NCBI RefSeq assembly: GCF_018613605.1
Contig: NZ_JAGGPU010000005.1
Location: forward strand, 248,001 to 312,000
Length of the DNA: 64,000 nt
Reading direction: 5' to 3'
From: Pedobacter sp. ISL-64
GTDB taxonomy: Bacteria; Bacteroidota; Bacteroidia; Sphingobacteriales; Sphingobacteriaceae
Of this stretch, positions 53,937 through 62,949 are shown one piece after another (the stretch's first letter is position 1; every line of letters begins with the position of its first letter). The notes beneath the pieces were generated by a model. It worked only from the letters and a program-made list of their open reading frames with translations. It ran no database searches and was not told where the DNA came from. The position numbers were made by a program, and so were the translations under genes.

Positions 53937-54227
53937 TTAAAAAGATTTTCCTTGCGTAATGGAAGAATACCAATTAATTGGGTGCGACCTTAAGTTCATG
54001 CCATCACTTTCAATATGATACAAGATAATAGGCATACTGAAATCGACAAAACGCTCTACCTGTTTGGAAAGTTTACCGAGAAAATCCATACTCGATATGC
54101 CTTCCTTTAAATGAACGTAAATTACACTGCCTGTTTTAAACTCAAAGCGTTCTACCACTCCTGGCCATTCTGCTTTTATCCTGGTGAGGAAAGCTTTGAT
54201 TTTGGTTTCTTCTTTTAGATTTTCCAT
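53937..54227 (-). CDS. Hypothetical protein (96 aa)
   Basis: A 96-residue soluble protein beginning MENLKEETKIKAFLTRIKAE, with alternating strands and helices (VVERFEFKTGSVIYVHLKEG). It stands alone between the cold-shock gene and the GH2 gene. Composition supports a real gene; no family recognised. Confidence 0.6.
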   Translation of the reverse strand: MENLKEETKIKAFLTRIKAEWPGVVERFEFKTGSVIYVHLKEGISSMDFLGKLSKQVERFVDFSMPIILYHIESDGMNLRSHPINWYSSITQGKSF

Positions 54228-54384
54228 AAGCTTATCAGGTTTTTTAATATATGCTAATTTAAAAAATTATTCCAAATAAGATTAATTGTAACAGGACCTA
54301 TACAATTATTATAGATGTAATTACTGTTGATGCTAAATGCAATGAAGAATCTTTAATTAATTGCTAAATTCTCCCCCCTTTATT

Positions 54385-54474
54385 GTCATTCCCGCGCAGG
54401 CGGGAATCCTAATGCCGCTTACCAACCAAACACCTTGTTAAAGCATTAAGATTCCCAGTCGAGCTGGGAATGAC
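54385..54474. repeat. Dispersed palindrome, GGGAATGAC subtype
   Basis: Each arm is itself a hairpin: GTCATTCCCGCGCAGGCGGG at the left and CCCAGTCGAGCTGGGAATGA at the right. Together the arms form a larger palindrome with outer GTCATTCCC / GGGAATGAC. It lies just downstream of the GH2 stop, where it may end transcription. Confidence 0.75.
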
Positions 54475-54493
54475 GCCACCAATTAACTCCTGA

Positions 54494-56917
54494 TTAATTA
54501 GCCGAAACAATTTCTATATTTCCATTTTCTAGTCCTTTACCTTTAACCATCAACCCTATTGTCCCACCTTTTTTATCAGACTGTACAACCACCACCAGTT
54601 TTCCACTGAATAATTTCATGGTTGGTTTTACAAACGATTCCAAAGAAGTAGCATCGCCATTACAAACCGCTTTAAATGTCCCCGCTCCTTTTACTTCAAA
54701 GTTTAAAGCATTGGTGGCTGTTGGACAAGGTATACCGTTTTGGTCAACTACCGATACGGTTACAAAAGACAGATCTTTTCCGTCGGCCGTAATCTCTTTT
54801 CTATCTGGTGTTAACACAATTTTATAAGGTTTACCTGCTGTAGTTACCTTTTCTTCGGCTACAGGTTTTCCATTGCTGTCAAAAGCTACAACTTTTAAAG
54901 TTCCTGGTTCGTATTTTACATCCATCCACATCAACCTGTATCGGTTCTGTGGCGTTGATTTATCTTTTTTACGTACACCCAAACTTTTACCATTCAAGAA
55001 AAGTTCGGCACTATCATAACTGGTGTATACAAAAACTGGTGTAGTTTGACCTTCTCTTCCTTCCCAGTTCCAATGTGGCAGTAAATGTAAGGTTGGCGCA
55101 GCTTTATTCCAACGGCTTCTATACAGATAAAAACGGTCTTTGGGTAAACCTGCCAGATCAGAAATCCCAAAATAAGAACTTCTTGATGGCCAACTGCTAT
55201 CATAAGGGGTTGGTTCGCCGAGGTAATCGAAACCTGTCCAAACAAATTCTCCGATTACCCATGGCTTATCGTCCTGCATCACAAAGTCATCGTCAGGCAC
55301 ATTAGACCAGCTACAATATTCAAGATCATAAGAAGAAGACTGAAAATCAGGATATTGTTTATCAAATCCTTTTACAACCGGAAATTTATATATCCCCCGG
55401 GAGCTTACCGTTGATGCTGTTTCAGATCCCAAAATAAAGCCCTGCGGAAAAACCTTATTGGCTTCTTCGTAAAGATGTACCCGATAATTTAAGCCTGGAA
55501 TATCCATTAATGCACCAAAACCCGATTGCATGGTTGCTTTCACCTGATCCATCCCTACGGTAACAGGGCGTGTAGGATCTTCGCGGTGGAAAATTTCCTG
55601 AAGCCATTTAGCCCTTTTAACACCTTCGGAACCAAACTGATCGGGTACTTCGTTTCCTGAGCTCCACATCACAATACAAGGGTGATTTTTATTGGCCTGT
55701 ACCAGATTTACAATATCCTTTTCGGCATCGGTATTAAAATATAAATGGTAACCATTTTCTACCTTGGCCTTTGCCCACTCATCGAAACTTTCGGCAAGAA
55801 ACATGAATCCCATTTCATCGCATAACTCCAATTGCTCGGGTGATGGCATGTTGTGCGAGCTTCTGATGGCATCGCAGCCCATTTCTTTCAAAATCGTTAA
55901 TTGTCTTCTTAATGCAGCGGTATTAATAGCAGCGCCAAGCGGACCAAGATCGTGGTGCAGGCAAACGCCCTTAAATTTTCTTACCTGGCCGTTCAGGCTA
56001 AATCCTATTCCTGCACTAAAATTGATCGTTCTTATCCCAAATCTTGTTTTCACTACATCTTTCAATACCCCACCTTCATATACGCTCGATACCGAAGTAT
56101 ATAAATAAGGCCTTTCGGGGCTCCAAAGTTTGGGATTGCTAATTTCTATATTTTGATCGGTTTCATTTCCAAAGATTGATTTCGCTGTATCAATTGCCAC
56201 CTGCTTACCTAAGCTATCTAAAATCTGCGTAACCAAACGAACACCTTTACCTGTTAATTTGGTTTTGATATTCACTTTGGCAAATTCTTTCTTTACTATT
56301 GGGGTCGTTACTGTGATTCCCCATTGTTCGATGCTTTTTTCATCTTTGATAATTAAATGCACATTTCGGTATAAACCTGCTCCCGGGTACCAACGAGAAG
56401 ATTTCGGCATATTTTTAAGATGAATAGCCAATAAATTACCGGTCGTTTTTAAGTCGTTAGTGATGTCGATATAAAAGTAATTGTAACCATAATTCCATTG
56501 TCCAACCTGTTTCCCGTTCAGGTACACACGAGGTTCGCTCATGGCACCATCTATCTGAAGCAGCACTTTCTGGTTTGGTTTAAGCGCTGGGAAATTCAGT
56601 TTTTTTCGGTACCAGCCTTCTCCAATATAAGGTAAGGCTCCTGTTCTGCCCGTTTTTTCAGCAGCCTTGCTTTCGCCGTTCTGAGTGATGGCGGTTACCT
56701 GTTTGTCTATTTCCTTATCAAAAGGTCCACTAATGGCCCAATCGTGCGGAACAGAAATAGTTTCCCAACGGGTATCATTAAAAGTAACTTCGGCAGCATT
56801 CGGGAAATTTCCTTTTGAAAATTTCCAGCCTTCATCTAACAGGATTTCGGTTCTTTGGGCAGCAGCATTTAAATAAAAAATACCCACTAAAAAAAGTGGT
56901 AATAATATTTTTTTCAT
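54494..56917 (-). CDS. Glycoside hydrolase family 2 beta-galactosidase-type enzyme
   Basis: An 807-residue secreted enzyme; signal peptide ends at about residue 20 (NAAAQ). Order: sugar-binding jelly roll (ILLDEGWKFSKGNFPNA ... ISVPHDW), immunoglobulin-like domain, TIM barrel, then DUF4982-type and invasin-like beta domains. The acid/base Glu is in MWSSGNEVPDQ (about 421) and the nucleophile Glu in VIGEFVWTGFDYLGEP (about 557). Most relatives are exo-beta-galactosidases, though GH2 also has beta-glucuronidases and mannosidases. It is a single-gene unit here with no SusC/D partner. Confidence 0.92.
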   Translation of the reverse strand: MKKILLPLFLVGIFYLNAAAQRTEILLDEGWKFSKGNFPNAAEVTFNDTRWETISVPHDWAISGPFDKEIDKQVTAITQNGESKAAEKTGRTGALPYIGEGWYRKKLNFPALKPNQKVLLQIDGAMSEPRVYLNGKQVGQWNYGYNYFYIDITNDLKTTGNLLAIHLKNMPKSSRWYPGAGLYRNVHLIIKDEKSIEQWGITVTTPIVKKEFAKVNIKTKLTGKGVRLVTQILDSLGKQVAIDTAKSIFGNETDQNIEISNPKLWSPERPYLYTSVSSVYEGGVLKDVVKTRFGIRTINFSAGIGFSLNGQVRKFKGVCLHHDLGPLGAAINTAALRRQLTILKEMGCDAIRSSHNMPSPEQLELCDEMGFMFLAESFDEWAKAKVENGYHLYFNTDAEKDIVNLVQANKNHPCIVMWSSGNEVPDQFGSEGVKRAKWLQEIFHREDPTRPVTVGMDQVKATMQSGFGALMDIPGLNYRVHLYEEANKVFPQGFILGSETASTVSSRGIYKFPVVKGFDKQYPDFQSSSYDLEYCSWSNVPDDDFVMQDDKPWVIGEFVWTGFDYLGEPTPYDSSWPSRSSYFGISDLAGLPKDRFYLYRSRWNKAAPTLHLLPHWNWEGREGQTTPVFVYTSYDSAELFLNGKSLGVRKKDKSTPQNRYRLMWMDVKYEPGTLKVVAFDSNGKPVAEEKVTTAGKPYKIVLTPDRKEITADGKDLSFVTVSVVDQNGIPCPTATNALNFEVKGAGTFKAVCNGDATSLESFVKPTMKLFSGKLVVVVQSDKKGGTIGLMVKGKGLENGNIEIVSAN

Positions 56918-57286
56918 CAGAGATTATTTAGAATAAATTCGACAGCAATATAACTTCTTTTTAAGTTAACACCATATCAAATTATTCCCAGCTTTTAGTT
57001 GTTTTAAATTGATTGCAGCTTTGCAGAACTAAGTAAAGATGCCGAAGTAGAATATCAGCAATATTTTTGTATTGTCATTTTCAGAACAAGACAATTAAAG
57101 TAAAAAAGCCCTTCAATCCTGAGAGGGCTTTTTCATAGTCGTCTATCCCTATAAGTAGGAAGCTCAAAACTAATTAATGCCTTTAATATTTTTAGGGGTT
57201 GAATAAACTGAACAGAAAAAATTTTCATGTTAATTCATTCTTAGTTTTTTTGGCTTTACATGTCCTTAAATGGCTATAACGAACAA
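56918..57286. other. Gap between SMP-30-type and GH2 genes
   Basis: Holds the terminator at 57102-57133. No gene and no clear promoter element for GH2 were found. Confidence 0.5.
57102..57133. terminator. Intrinsic terminator downstream of the SMP-30-type gene
   Basis: AAAAAAGCCCT / AGGGCTTTTT with an 11-base loop. T runs on both strands make it usable in either direction. Confidence 0.75.
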
Positions 57287-58177
57287 TTACTCCACTCCCT
57301 TCGCATTCGTTGGAATAACGTACAACGATTTTGAAGCCGTAATAAAAAGCATGTTTTTGTCTTTTCCACCAAAACAAATGTTACCACACCACTCTTCGGG
57401 TATATCAATATGGCCGATTTTTTCGCCAGTAGGCTTGTAAATATTTACTCCTTTTCCGGTAACATAAATATTTCCATTACTGTCTAAAGTCATTCCATCA
57501 GAATGCTGATTAAGGAAAAGTTGCCTATCCGCTAACCTCGCATCGGCACCAATACTATAACGATAAGTTTTATTGGCGCTCATATCGGCCACATACAAAA
57601 ATTTACCATCCGGAGTACCTACAATACCGTTAGGCTTGACGATATCATCCGTCACGATAATGGCTTCCTTTTTTCCTTTCGGAAGATAATATACCTTTTG
57701 ACCTTGAATCTCAGGTGATTTCCTGGTCCAGTAATCGCGCTGATAATAAGGGTCAGTAAAATAAATGCCTCCTTTAGCATCCAACCAGATATCGTTTGGT
57801 CCGTTTACCTTTTTGCCTTCATAATCGCTGAAGAGCACTTTTATCTTTTTGTTTTTATCGATAGACCAGATCTGATTATTCTCGTCGGCACAAACAATCA
57901 GGTTACCTTTTTTATCGAAATAAGTACCGTTTGCCCTTCCCGATTTGTCCATATACAGGCTCAGTTTGCCATCAATACCGTATTTCCAGATTTTATCATT
58001 AGGCTGATCAGTAAAAAACACGTTTCCCTGTTTATCAACTGATGCACCTTCTGTAAACTTAAACTGTGAAGAAATCAACTCTAAACTATCCTGAACAAAA
58101 AGATTTTGCCCTTCGCTTTGCGCAAAAGATATGGTGCTTAAGGCTGAAAGCGCCAAAAAGAAGAAATATTTTTTCAT
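57287..58177 (-). CDS. SMP-30/gluconolactonase-family protein
   Basis: A 296-residue secreted six-bladed beta-propeller; signal peptide ends near residue 20 (SFAQ). Motifs are EGASVDKQGNVFFTD, NGPNDIWLDAKGGIYFTDP and KPNGIVGTPDGKFLYVADMS, which supply the metal-binding Glu, Asn and Asp of the lactonase site. Members hydrolyse sugar lactones such as gluconolactone. It lies downstream of the ABC exporter pair on the same strand but is separated by a palindrome, so it is probably a separate unit. Confidence 0.87.
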   Translation of the reverse strand: MKKYFFFLALSALSTISFAQSEGQNLFVQDSLELISSQFKFTEGASVDKQGNVFFTDQPNDKIWKYGIDGKLSLYMDKSGRANGTYFDKKGNLIVCADENNQIWSIDKNKKIKVLFSDYEGKKVNGPNDIWLDAKGGIYFTDPYYQRDYWTRKSPEIQGQKVYYLPKGKKEAIIVTDDIVKPNGIVGTPDGKFLYVADMSANKTYRYSIGADARLADRQLFLNQHSDGMTLDSNGNIYVTGKGVNIYKPTGEKIGHIDIPEEWCGNICFGGKDKNMLFITASKSLYVIPTNAKGVE

Positions 58178-58194
58178 TTGTATTTTTTTTTAAA

Positions 58195-58277
58195 AAACCT
58201 ATCAGGTTTAATTCGTAGTTCATATTGTTTTTAACAGCCTCATTGAGGGCTGCGCCGTTTAAAAACCTGATAGGTTT
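58195..58277. repeat. Perfect 15-bp inverted repeat with near-palindromic arms
   Basis: AAACCTATCAGGTTT (58195-58209) and its exact reverse complement (58263-58277), each almost a palindrome, enclose another hairpin CAGCCtcattgaGGGCTG. It lies between the ABC pair and the lactonase gene. It is a second, unrelated intergenic palindrome type. Confidence 0.75.
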
Positions 58278-58286
58278 ATAGCGATA

Positions 58287-60047
58287 TTAACTTACCCGTT
58301 TCCCTTTCAGCAACATGTTTAATGCATCATTCAACGTTCCGGCTTTTTGCACTTCGCCTTCATTTACAAAATAAATTTCGTCGGCGTTTTCGATGGTGTT
58401 TAAACGGTGTGCAATAATAACAAGCGTGGTTTCTTTCGACAGTTTATTTAAAATGCTGCTCAAAAGCTGTTCGGTTATGGTATCGATGTTGGCTGTAGCT
58501 TCATCAAGAATTAACAGTTCAGGATTTCTTAGCACCGCACGCATAAAGGCAATCAACTGTTTCTGACCCAAACTTATACTGTCCGATCCCGAAGTAATCT
58601 GTGTATTCAACCCTTCATCAAATATGGCTAAAAGTGCGTTTAAGTTGGCTTCCTCAATTATTTTCTCCAGCTGCGCATCACTTACATCCTTATATTGACC
58701 GTTGCCGTACAGAATATTTTCTTTTACAGTTCCTGTAAATAAAAATGGTTCCTGTAAAATGAACCCGATTTTTTGTGTTCTTTCCTCAGCAGAAAATGAA
58801 CGGATATCTTTACCATTTAATAAAACCGTTCCTTTTGTAGCATCGTACAAACGCGAAATTAAAGAAGCAGTAGTGGTTTTCCCCCCTCCGGTTGGACCAA
58901 TCAAAGCATAAGTTTTTCCTTTTTCGAATCTCAGGTTAATGTTATGGAGGATTTCTTTACTGTCATCATAAGAGAAATGTACGTTTTTAAACTCCAACAA
59001 AGCATCAGATGTGATATTTTCGTCAACTTTAATCTGTTTTAGGTCACTCTCCAACGATAAGATCTGCGATATCCTGTCCCAACTGGCCATAGCCACCTGA
59101 AAACTTGTCCAAAGGGCAGCCAATTGCCTTAACGGGTTATAAAAATTGGTGGTATAAGCAATATAACTCACCAACAAACCCAATGTAAATTTGCCGGTAG
59201 AAATCAGGTAAATACCGAATAATAAGGTGATCAGCTGTGCAATACTCGATAACAAGCCGTAAACGGGCACAAAAATATTATTGGCCAAACCCGCACCTAT
59301 AGCTGTTTTATAGTTTTCGGTATTGGCTTCATTAAAACGTTTCCTAAAATAATCCCTACGGTTAAATGCAATAATCACTTTAAAGTTGTTCAGGCTTTCC
59401 TGTATTTCGGCACTCATTCCGCCAACACTTTTTAAGTTTTTGGCATTTTTTACTTTTACCCAGGGTGATAAAGCCATCGTAAAAAGAACGATCACCACCG
59501 CAGGCGAAAGTGTTGCGGCGCCTAGTTCTAAATTAATCGAAAGCAAGAAAATACCGGCACCGATCATGGTTACAATACTGCCTATAAACTGCATTAACGA
59601 CTGTGAGAAAAACTGGTTCAGCTTATCTGTATCATTATTTACCCTCGAAATCAGATCGCCAGCTTTGTTCTGATTAAAAAATGAAACGGGTAACTCCTGC
59701 AGTTTATTAAAAATGGCATTACGTAAAGTGTATAACATTCGCTGGCCTACTCCGCCCATCAACCTGGTTTGGGTGTAACCGGTAACCATGGCAATCATAT
59801 ACATCACTAACAGTATACCACCAAAAATAAGCACACCATGAAACTGTTTGGTGCGGATATAGGTATCAACCGTGTGGCCTACCAATAATGGCCCCAAAAG
59901 CAACAGACCTGAGTTAACCAAAATGGCAATCAGCGCCAGCCAAAGGTTCTTACGTTCAGCCGAGATCAGTTTTAGCAGGCTTTTCAGCGCCTTTAAAGTA
60001 GATTGCTTTTCCTGCCCGGTGTTAAGCTGGTTAAGATTGTAGTTCAT
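58287..60047 (-). CDS. ABC exporter half-transporter, subunit with degenerate signature motif
   Basis: A 586-residue permease-ATPase: six helices (about 30-330) and a nucleotide-binding domain. Walker A GPTGGGKTT, Walker B LLILDEATANID with catalytic Glu, and switch His in IAHRLN are intact, but the signature reads SLGQKQ instead of LSGGQ. This subunit therefore has a working own site but lends a defective signature to its partner. The ATG at 60047 overlaps the upstream gene by 17 bases; the frame reaches 60086 but the longer form adds an unrelated stretch. Confidence 0.9.
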   Translation of the reverse strand: MNYNLNQLNTGQEKQSTLKALKSLLKLISAERKNLWLALIAILVNSGLLLLGPLLVGHTVDTYIRTKQFHGVLIFGGILLVMYMIAMVTGYTQTRLMGGVGQRMLYTLRNAIFNKLQELPVSFFNQNKAGDLISRVNNDTDKLNQFFSQSLMQFIGSIVTMIGAGIFLLSINLELGAATLSPAVVIVLFTMALSPWVKVKNAKNLKSVGGMSAEIQESLNNFKVIIAFNRRDYFRKRFNEANTENYKTAIGAGLANNIFVPVYGLLSSIAQLITLLFGIYLISTGKFTLGLLVSYIAYTTNFYNPLRQLAALWTSFQVAMASWDRISQILSLESDLKQIKVDENITSDALLEFKNVHFSYDDSKEILHNINLRFEKGKTYALIGPTGGGKTTTASLISRLYDATKGTVLLNGKDIRSFSAEERTQKIGFILQEPFLFTGTVKENILYGNGQYKDVSDAQLEKIIEEANLNALLAIFDEGLNTQITSGSDSISLGQKQLIAFMRAVLRNPELLILDEATANIDTITEQLLSSILNKLSKETTLVIIAHRLNTIENADEIYFVNEGEVQKAGTLNDALNMLLKGKRVS

Positions 60048-61767
60048 AATTACTGGTGCTCTGTTGTGAATTGTAAATCTGAACATATTCGGGACTGCTT
60101 TTCAGCAGTTCCTGATGGGTTCCTTCTGCAATGATTTCGCCCTGCATCAGCAAGATCACTTTATCGTAGTGTTCAACAGAAGCTATTTTTTGTGTAATGG
60201 AAAGTAAAGTTAAACCAGGATAATTTTGTTGGATGTTCTCCAAAATTCTTTTCTCCGTATTGGTATCAACACGGGCTGTAAAATCATCAAGCAATAAGAT
60301 CTTCGGATTCACCGCTAAAGCCCTGGCCAGCATAATTCGTTGTTTTTGTCCACCCGAAAGGCTGTTTCCACGTTCTGAAACGATAGTATTCAATTGATCA
60401 GGCAAGGCATCCACAAAATCTTTTAGTTCGGCAGTAGCTATGGCTTTGGCTAGCGATTCGTCTGTAACGGTATCGCTAAAGGCAATATTTTCCCTGATGC
60501 TCATGTTGAACATAATGCTGTCCTGAAATACGAAGCCAACCTGTTGGTGAAAATTCTCTTGGTTATACTTTTTAATTTCTTCGTTATCGAACAGCACCGC
60601 ACCAGAATCGGCTTCAATAAGACCTGTTAAAATATAAAGTAATTGTGTTTTACCCGCAGCCGTAGGGCCAATAATAGCGGTTTTAGAACCTGCTTTAGCT
60701 GAAAATGAAACCGATTTTAAAACTGGTTTTTGTCCGAAACTCAAATTAAGGTCTTTCGCTTCTAGTTCCCCTCGTAATTGTGTGCTTAGCGTGCCTGGAT
60801 GTTTGATCTCAGCGGCATTCAGCACACTTTCTATCCTTTGGTAAGATGCCGTAGCCTGTGCAATTACATTGCTCATAAAACCGATTACTAAAATGGGAAA
60901 TATAATGAGTGTGAGGTAACTGCTAAAAGCGGTAAATTCTCCCAGGGTCATCGAATTGGTAATTACAAAGTGACCACCCAGTACCAAAATGCACAAACCG
61001 GATAAATTGGCCGTAAAAACAATAACAGGAATCAGCGCTGCAAACATTCGGAGGATCGATATCCCTAAATCTCTCGCTTTGGCATTCGCATCTATAAATT
61101 TATTGTATTCTAAAGCTTGTGAATTAATTACCCGGATTAAAGCCGAGCCTAAAATACTTTCGCTGATTACTTTGTTCAGCCAATCGATCACTTCTCTGCT
61201 CTTTTTAAAAAGCACTTTTACCTTGCTTAACACGTAGAAAAATGCCCCACCGATTATCGGCACAATAGCAATCACACAAAGTGCCAGTTTCCAGTTAATC
61301 ATCAGGAGCAGAATACTTGCCCCAACAATTAAAAATATAGACGAGCAGATAGAAACAATAGCCTGTGAAACAAACATTTTAATCGAATCGGCATCAGCCG
61401 TAAGATTGGTCAGCAGTTTTGAGGGATTAGCCTGAATAATGTAGGCATGGCTCTGTCGCGAAATCTGATCAGATAACCTTGTTCTTAAATCTCTTGCCAC
61501 ACGTTCAGAAGCATAGGTTTGTACAATACTCTGCAGATAAGTAAAGATAAAAACCAGTACAATAGCCAGTGAAAACTGAAGAAGAATGGACTGAAGGTTG
61601 AAAGTTTTGTTGGTATAAGAATCGATACCATTGGCAATAATCTTTGGTAAGAGTAAGTTGATACCGTTACTGAGCAACGCAAACAGGATCAGCATAAAAA
61701 TCAAGCCTCTGTAGTTTCCAAGTAAACTGAAAATACTCGGCTTTTTGGCTTCTTTGGTTTTTTCCAT
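60031..61767 (-). CDS. ABC exporter half-transporter, subunit with degenerate ATPase site
   Basis: A 578-residue permease-ATPase, first gene of the exporter pair. Walker A is GPTAAGKTQ and the signature LSGGQKQ is intact, but Walker B reads LLLDDFTARVD with Asp for the catalytic Glu, and the switch His is Gln (SITQKIAS). These are the marks of the inactive site in heterodimeric exporters such as TM287/288 or BmrCD. It overlaps the partner gene, which fits a fixed 1:1 complex in the inner membrane. Substrate unknown. Confidence 0.9.
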   Translation of the reverse strand: MEKTKEAKKPSIFSLLGNYRGLIFMLILFALLSNGINLLLPKIIANGIDSYTNKTFNLQSILLQFSLAIVLVFIFTYLQSIVQTYASERVARDLRTRLSDQISRQSHAYIIQANPSKLLTNLTADADSIKMFVSQAIVSICSSIFLIVGASILLLMINWKLALCVIAIVPIIGGAFFYVLSKVKVLFKKSREVIDWLNKVISESILGSALIRVINSQALEYNKFIDANAKARDLGISILRMFAALIPVIVFTANLSGLCILVLGGHFVITNSMTLGEFTAFSSYLTLIIFPILVIGFMSNVIAQATASYQRIESVLNAAEIKHPGTLSTQLRGELEAKDLNLSFGQKPVLKSVSFSAKAGSKTAIIGPTAAGKTQLLYILTGLIEADSGAVLFDNEEIKKYNQENFHQQVGFVFQDSIMFNMSIRENIAFSDTVTDESLAKAIATAELKDFVDALPDQLNTIVSERGNSLSGGQKQRIMLARALAVNPKILLLDDFTARVDTNTEKRILENIQQNYPGLTLLSITQKIASVEHYDKVILLMQGEIIAEGTHQELLKSSPEYVQIYNSQQSTSNYELQS

Positions 61768-61869
61768 ATCAATGAAGATACCTTAAATTGTAGGATTCAA
61801 ATTTAGCCGAATTAATTGATATCGTTTGTAAGAAAGTTATAGAAGAAGAAGAAAGCTAAAAAATAAAAA

Positions 61870-62000
61870 GAGGCTGAATCATAATTATAGACTTGTCATC
61901 CTGAGCTTGTCGAAGGACTTATTTAAATACTTCTTAAGGTGTTTCGACAAGCTCAACATGACATAATCTATAGGAGAAATTGCTTTTATGATACAGGCTC
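61870..62000. repeat. MITE-like nested palindrome, 131 bp
   Basis: Outer arm GAGGCTGAATCATAAT at 61870-61885 pairs with TTATGATACAGGCTC ending at 62000. The inner core GTCATCCTGAGCTTGTCGAA pairs with TTTCGACAAGCTCAACATGA. It lies between the scramblase-like gene and the ABC pair. Confidence 0.85.
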
Positions 62001-62036
62001 CTATTTAATATTTAACCGTTTATGTCAATTAACCAC

Positions 62037-62639
62037 CTATTTACTCTCTTTCAAAACCATATCGATGGTAATGGCAGTGGCTACAATTGCAACTTTCTGA
62101 TTGCTTTCTGCATAACTTGGATCGATAGACACATTGTATTTATCGGCCGTGGTGAAAACTTCTTTTAAAGCACCAGCCCACTTTTTGTTTATTTTGCCCA
62201 TTTCAGCACCTGCATTATTGGTGATGCTAAAGTTCCAGGCTTTCCAATCGCCAGAGATTTTTGCGATCTCCTCGCCCGATGTTGGGCTCGAAATGGTAAA
62301 AGTTGGCTTGAAGAATTTAAATTTTTGTTTTATAATCCCAACTTCAACACCAAGCGGATCAGTCACAATAATTTTCGACATCCAGAAGGTCCATCCTCTT
62401 GTAATGGTGGCCTGCAACTGGTCGTTGGTATCTGTAATTTCTAATTTAAAAGGCATCATTCGCTTATCAACCAATAAGGTTAAAGCTTTTTGCCAGCCAG
62501 AAATACGCTGCTTAATAATCCCGATCTGAGCACCCTGATCGTTGTACACTTTGTACTCGTTCGCAAACTTTAAAAAGTTTACTTTCTCATCAATAAAATA
62601 TTCGTCGCTTAAAAAAAATGGAGGAATCTGTTTGTTCAT
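62037..62639 (-). CDS. LURP-one/scramblase-related protein
   Basis: A 200-residue soluble protein whose mature body is a tubby-like beta-barrel repeat: YKVYNDQGAQIGIIKQRIS, then PFKLEITDTNDQLQATITRG and DPLGVEVGIIKQKFKFFKP. This repeated strand pattern is that of LURP-one-related and phospholipid-scramblase-like proteins. The bacterial members have no settled function. There is no signal peptide. It is divergent from the S1-protein gene. Confidence 0.7.
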   Translation of the reverse strand: MNKQIPPFFLSDEYFIDEKVNFLKFANEYKVYNDQGAQIGIIKQRISGWQKALTLLVDKRMMPFKLEITDTNDQLQATITRGWTFWMSKIIVTDPLGVEVGIIKQKFKFFKPTFTISSPTSGEEIAKISGDWKAWNFSITNNAGAEMGKINKKWAGALKEVFTTADKYNVSIDPSYAESNQKVAIVATAITIDMVLKESK

Positions 62640-62731
62640 ATTGTAGTTTTAATATTAGATAAGTTGCTAAAATATATATTTTCATTGACTATCCTTAATT
62701 TTCTAATACAGCGTTAATTACTATAAGAGTC

Positions 62732-62794
62732 GTCACCCTGAATTTATTTCAGGGTCTTTATTACAAAAAAAATGCTGAAATAATTCAGCATGAC
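62732..62794. repeat. Dispersed palindrome, short subtype
   Basis: GTCACCCTGAATTTATTTCAGGGT at the left and an arm starting ATGCTGAAATAATTCAGC and ending ATGACG at the right; each arm is a hairpin and the two are approximate reverse complements. It lies in the divergent gap. Confidence 0.7.
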
Positions 62795-62901
62795 GTAACG
62801 ATTAGAAATAGCTTATTTAGTTATATCCCAGCTTTAATTCTTAACAAAACATTAGGACATCTTTCAACTTCATTTAAAACCGATTTGCAACGAAACATTG
62901 C

Positions 62902-62909
62902 TACCTTTG
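62902..62909 (+). promoter_or_regulatory. Candidate -7 element (TACCTTTG) of the CvfB-type gene
   Basis: Matches TAnnTTTG, 40 bases upstream of the ATG. The TTTG at 62884-62887 is only 14 bases away, shorter than the usual spacing. Confidence 0.4.
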
Positions 62910-62949
62910 CAGCAAAAGCCATTGAAGAAAATGGTTAAACCCAAAACAC

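Larger units (their letters stand above)
62640..62949. other. Divergent gap with palindrome and promoter-like element
   Basis: Holds the palindrome at 62732-62794 and a -7-like TACCTTTG at 62902-62909 in front of the CvfB-type gene. No other feature seen. Confidence 0.5.

Noticed and set aside
6350..62794. CRISPR array from the repeated palindromes
   Set aside because: Copies are kilobases apart, palindromic and variable, without spacers or cas genes.
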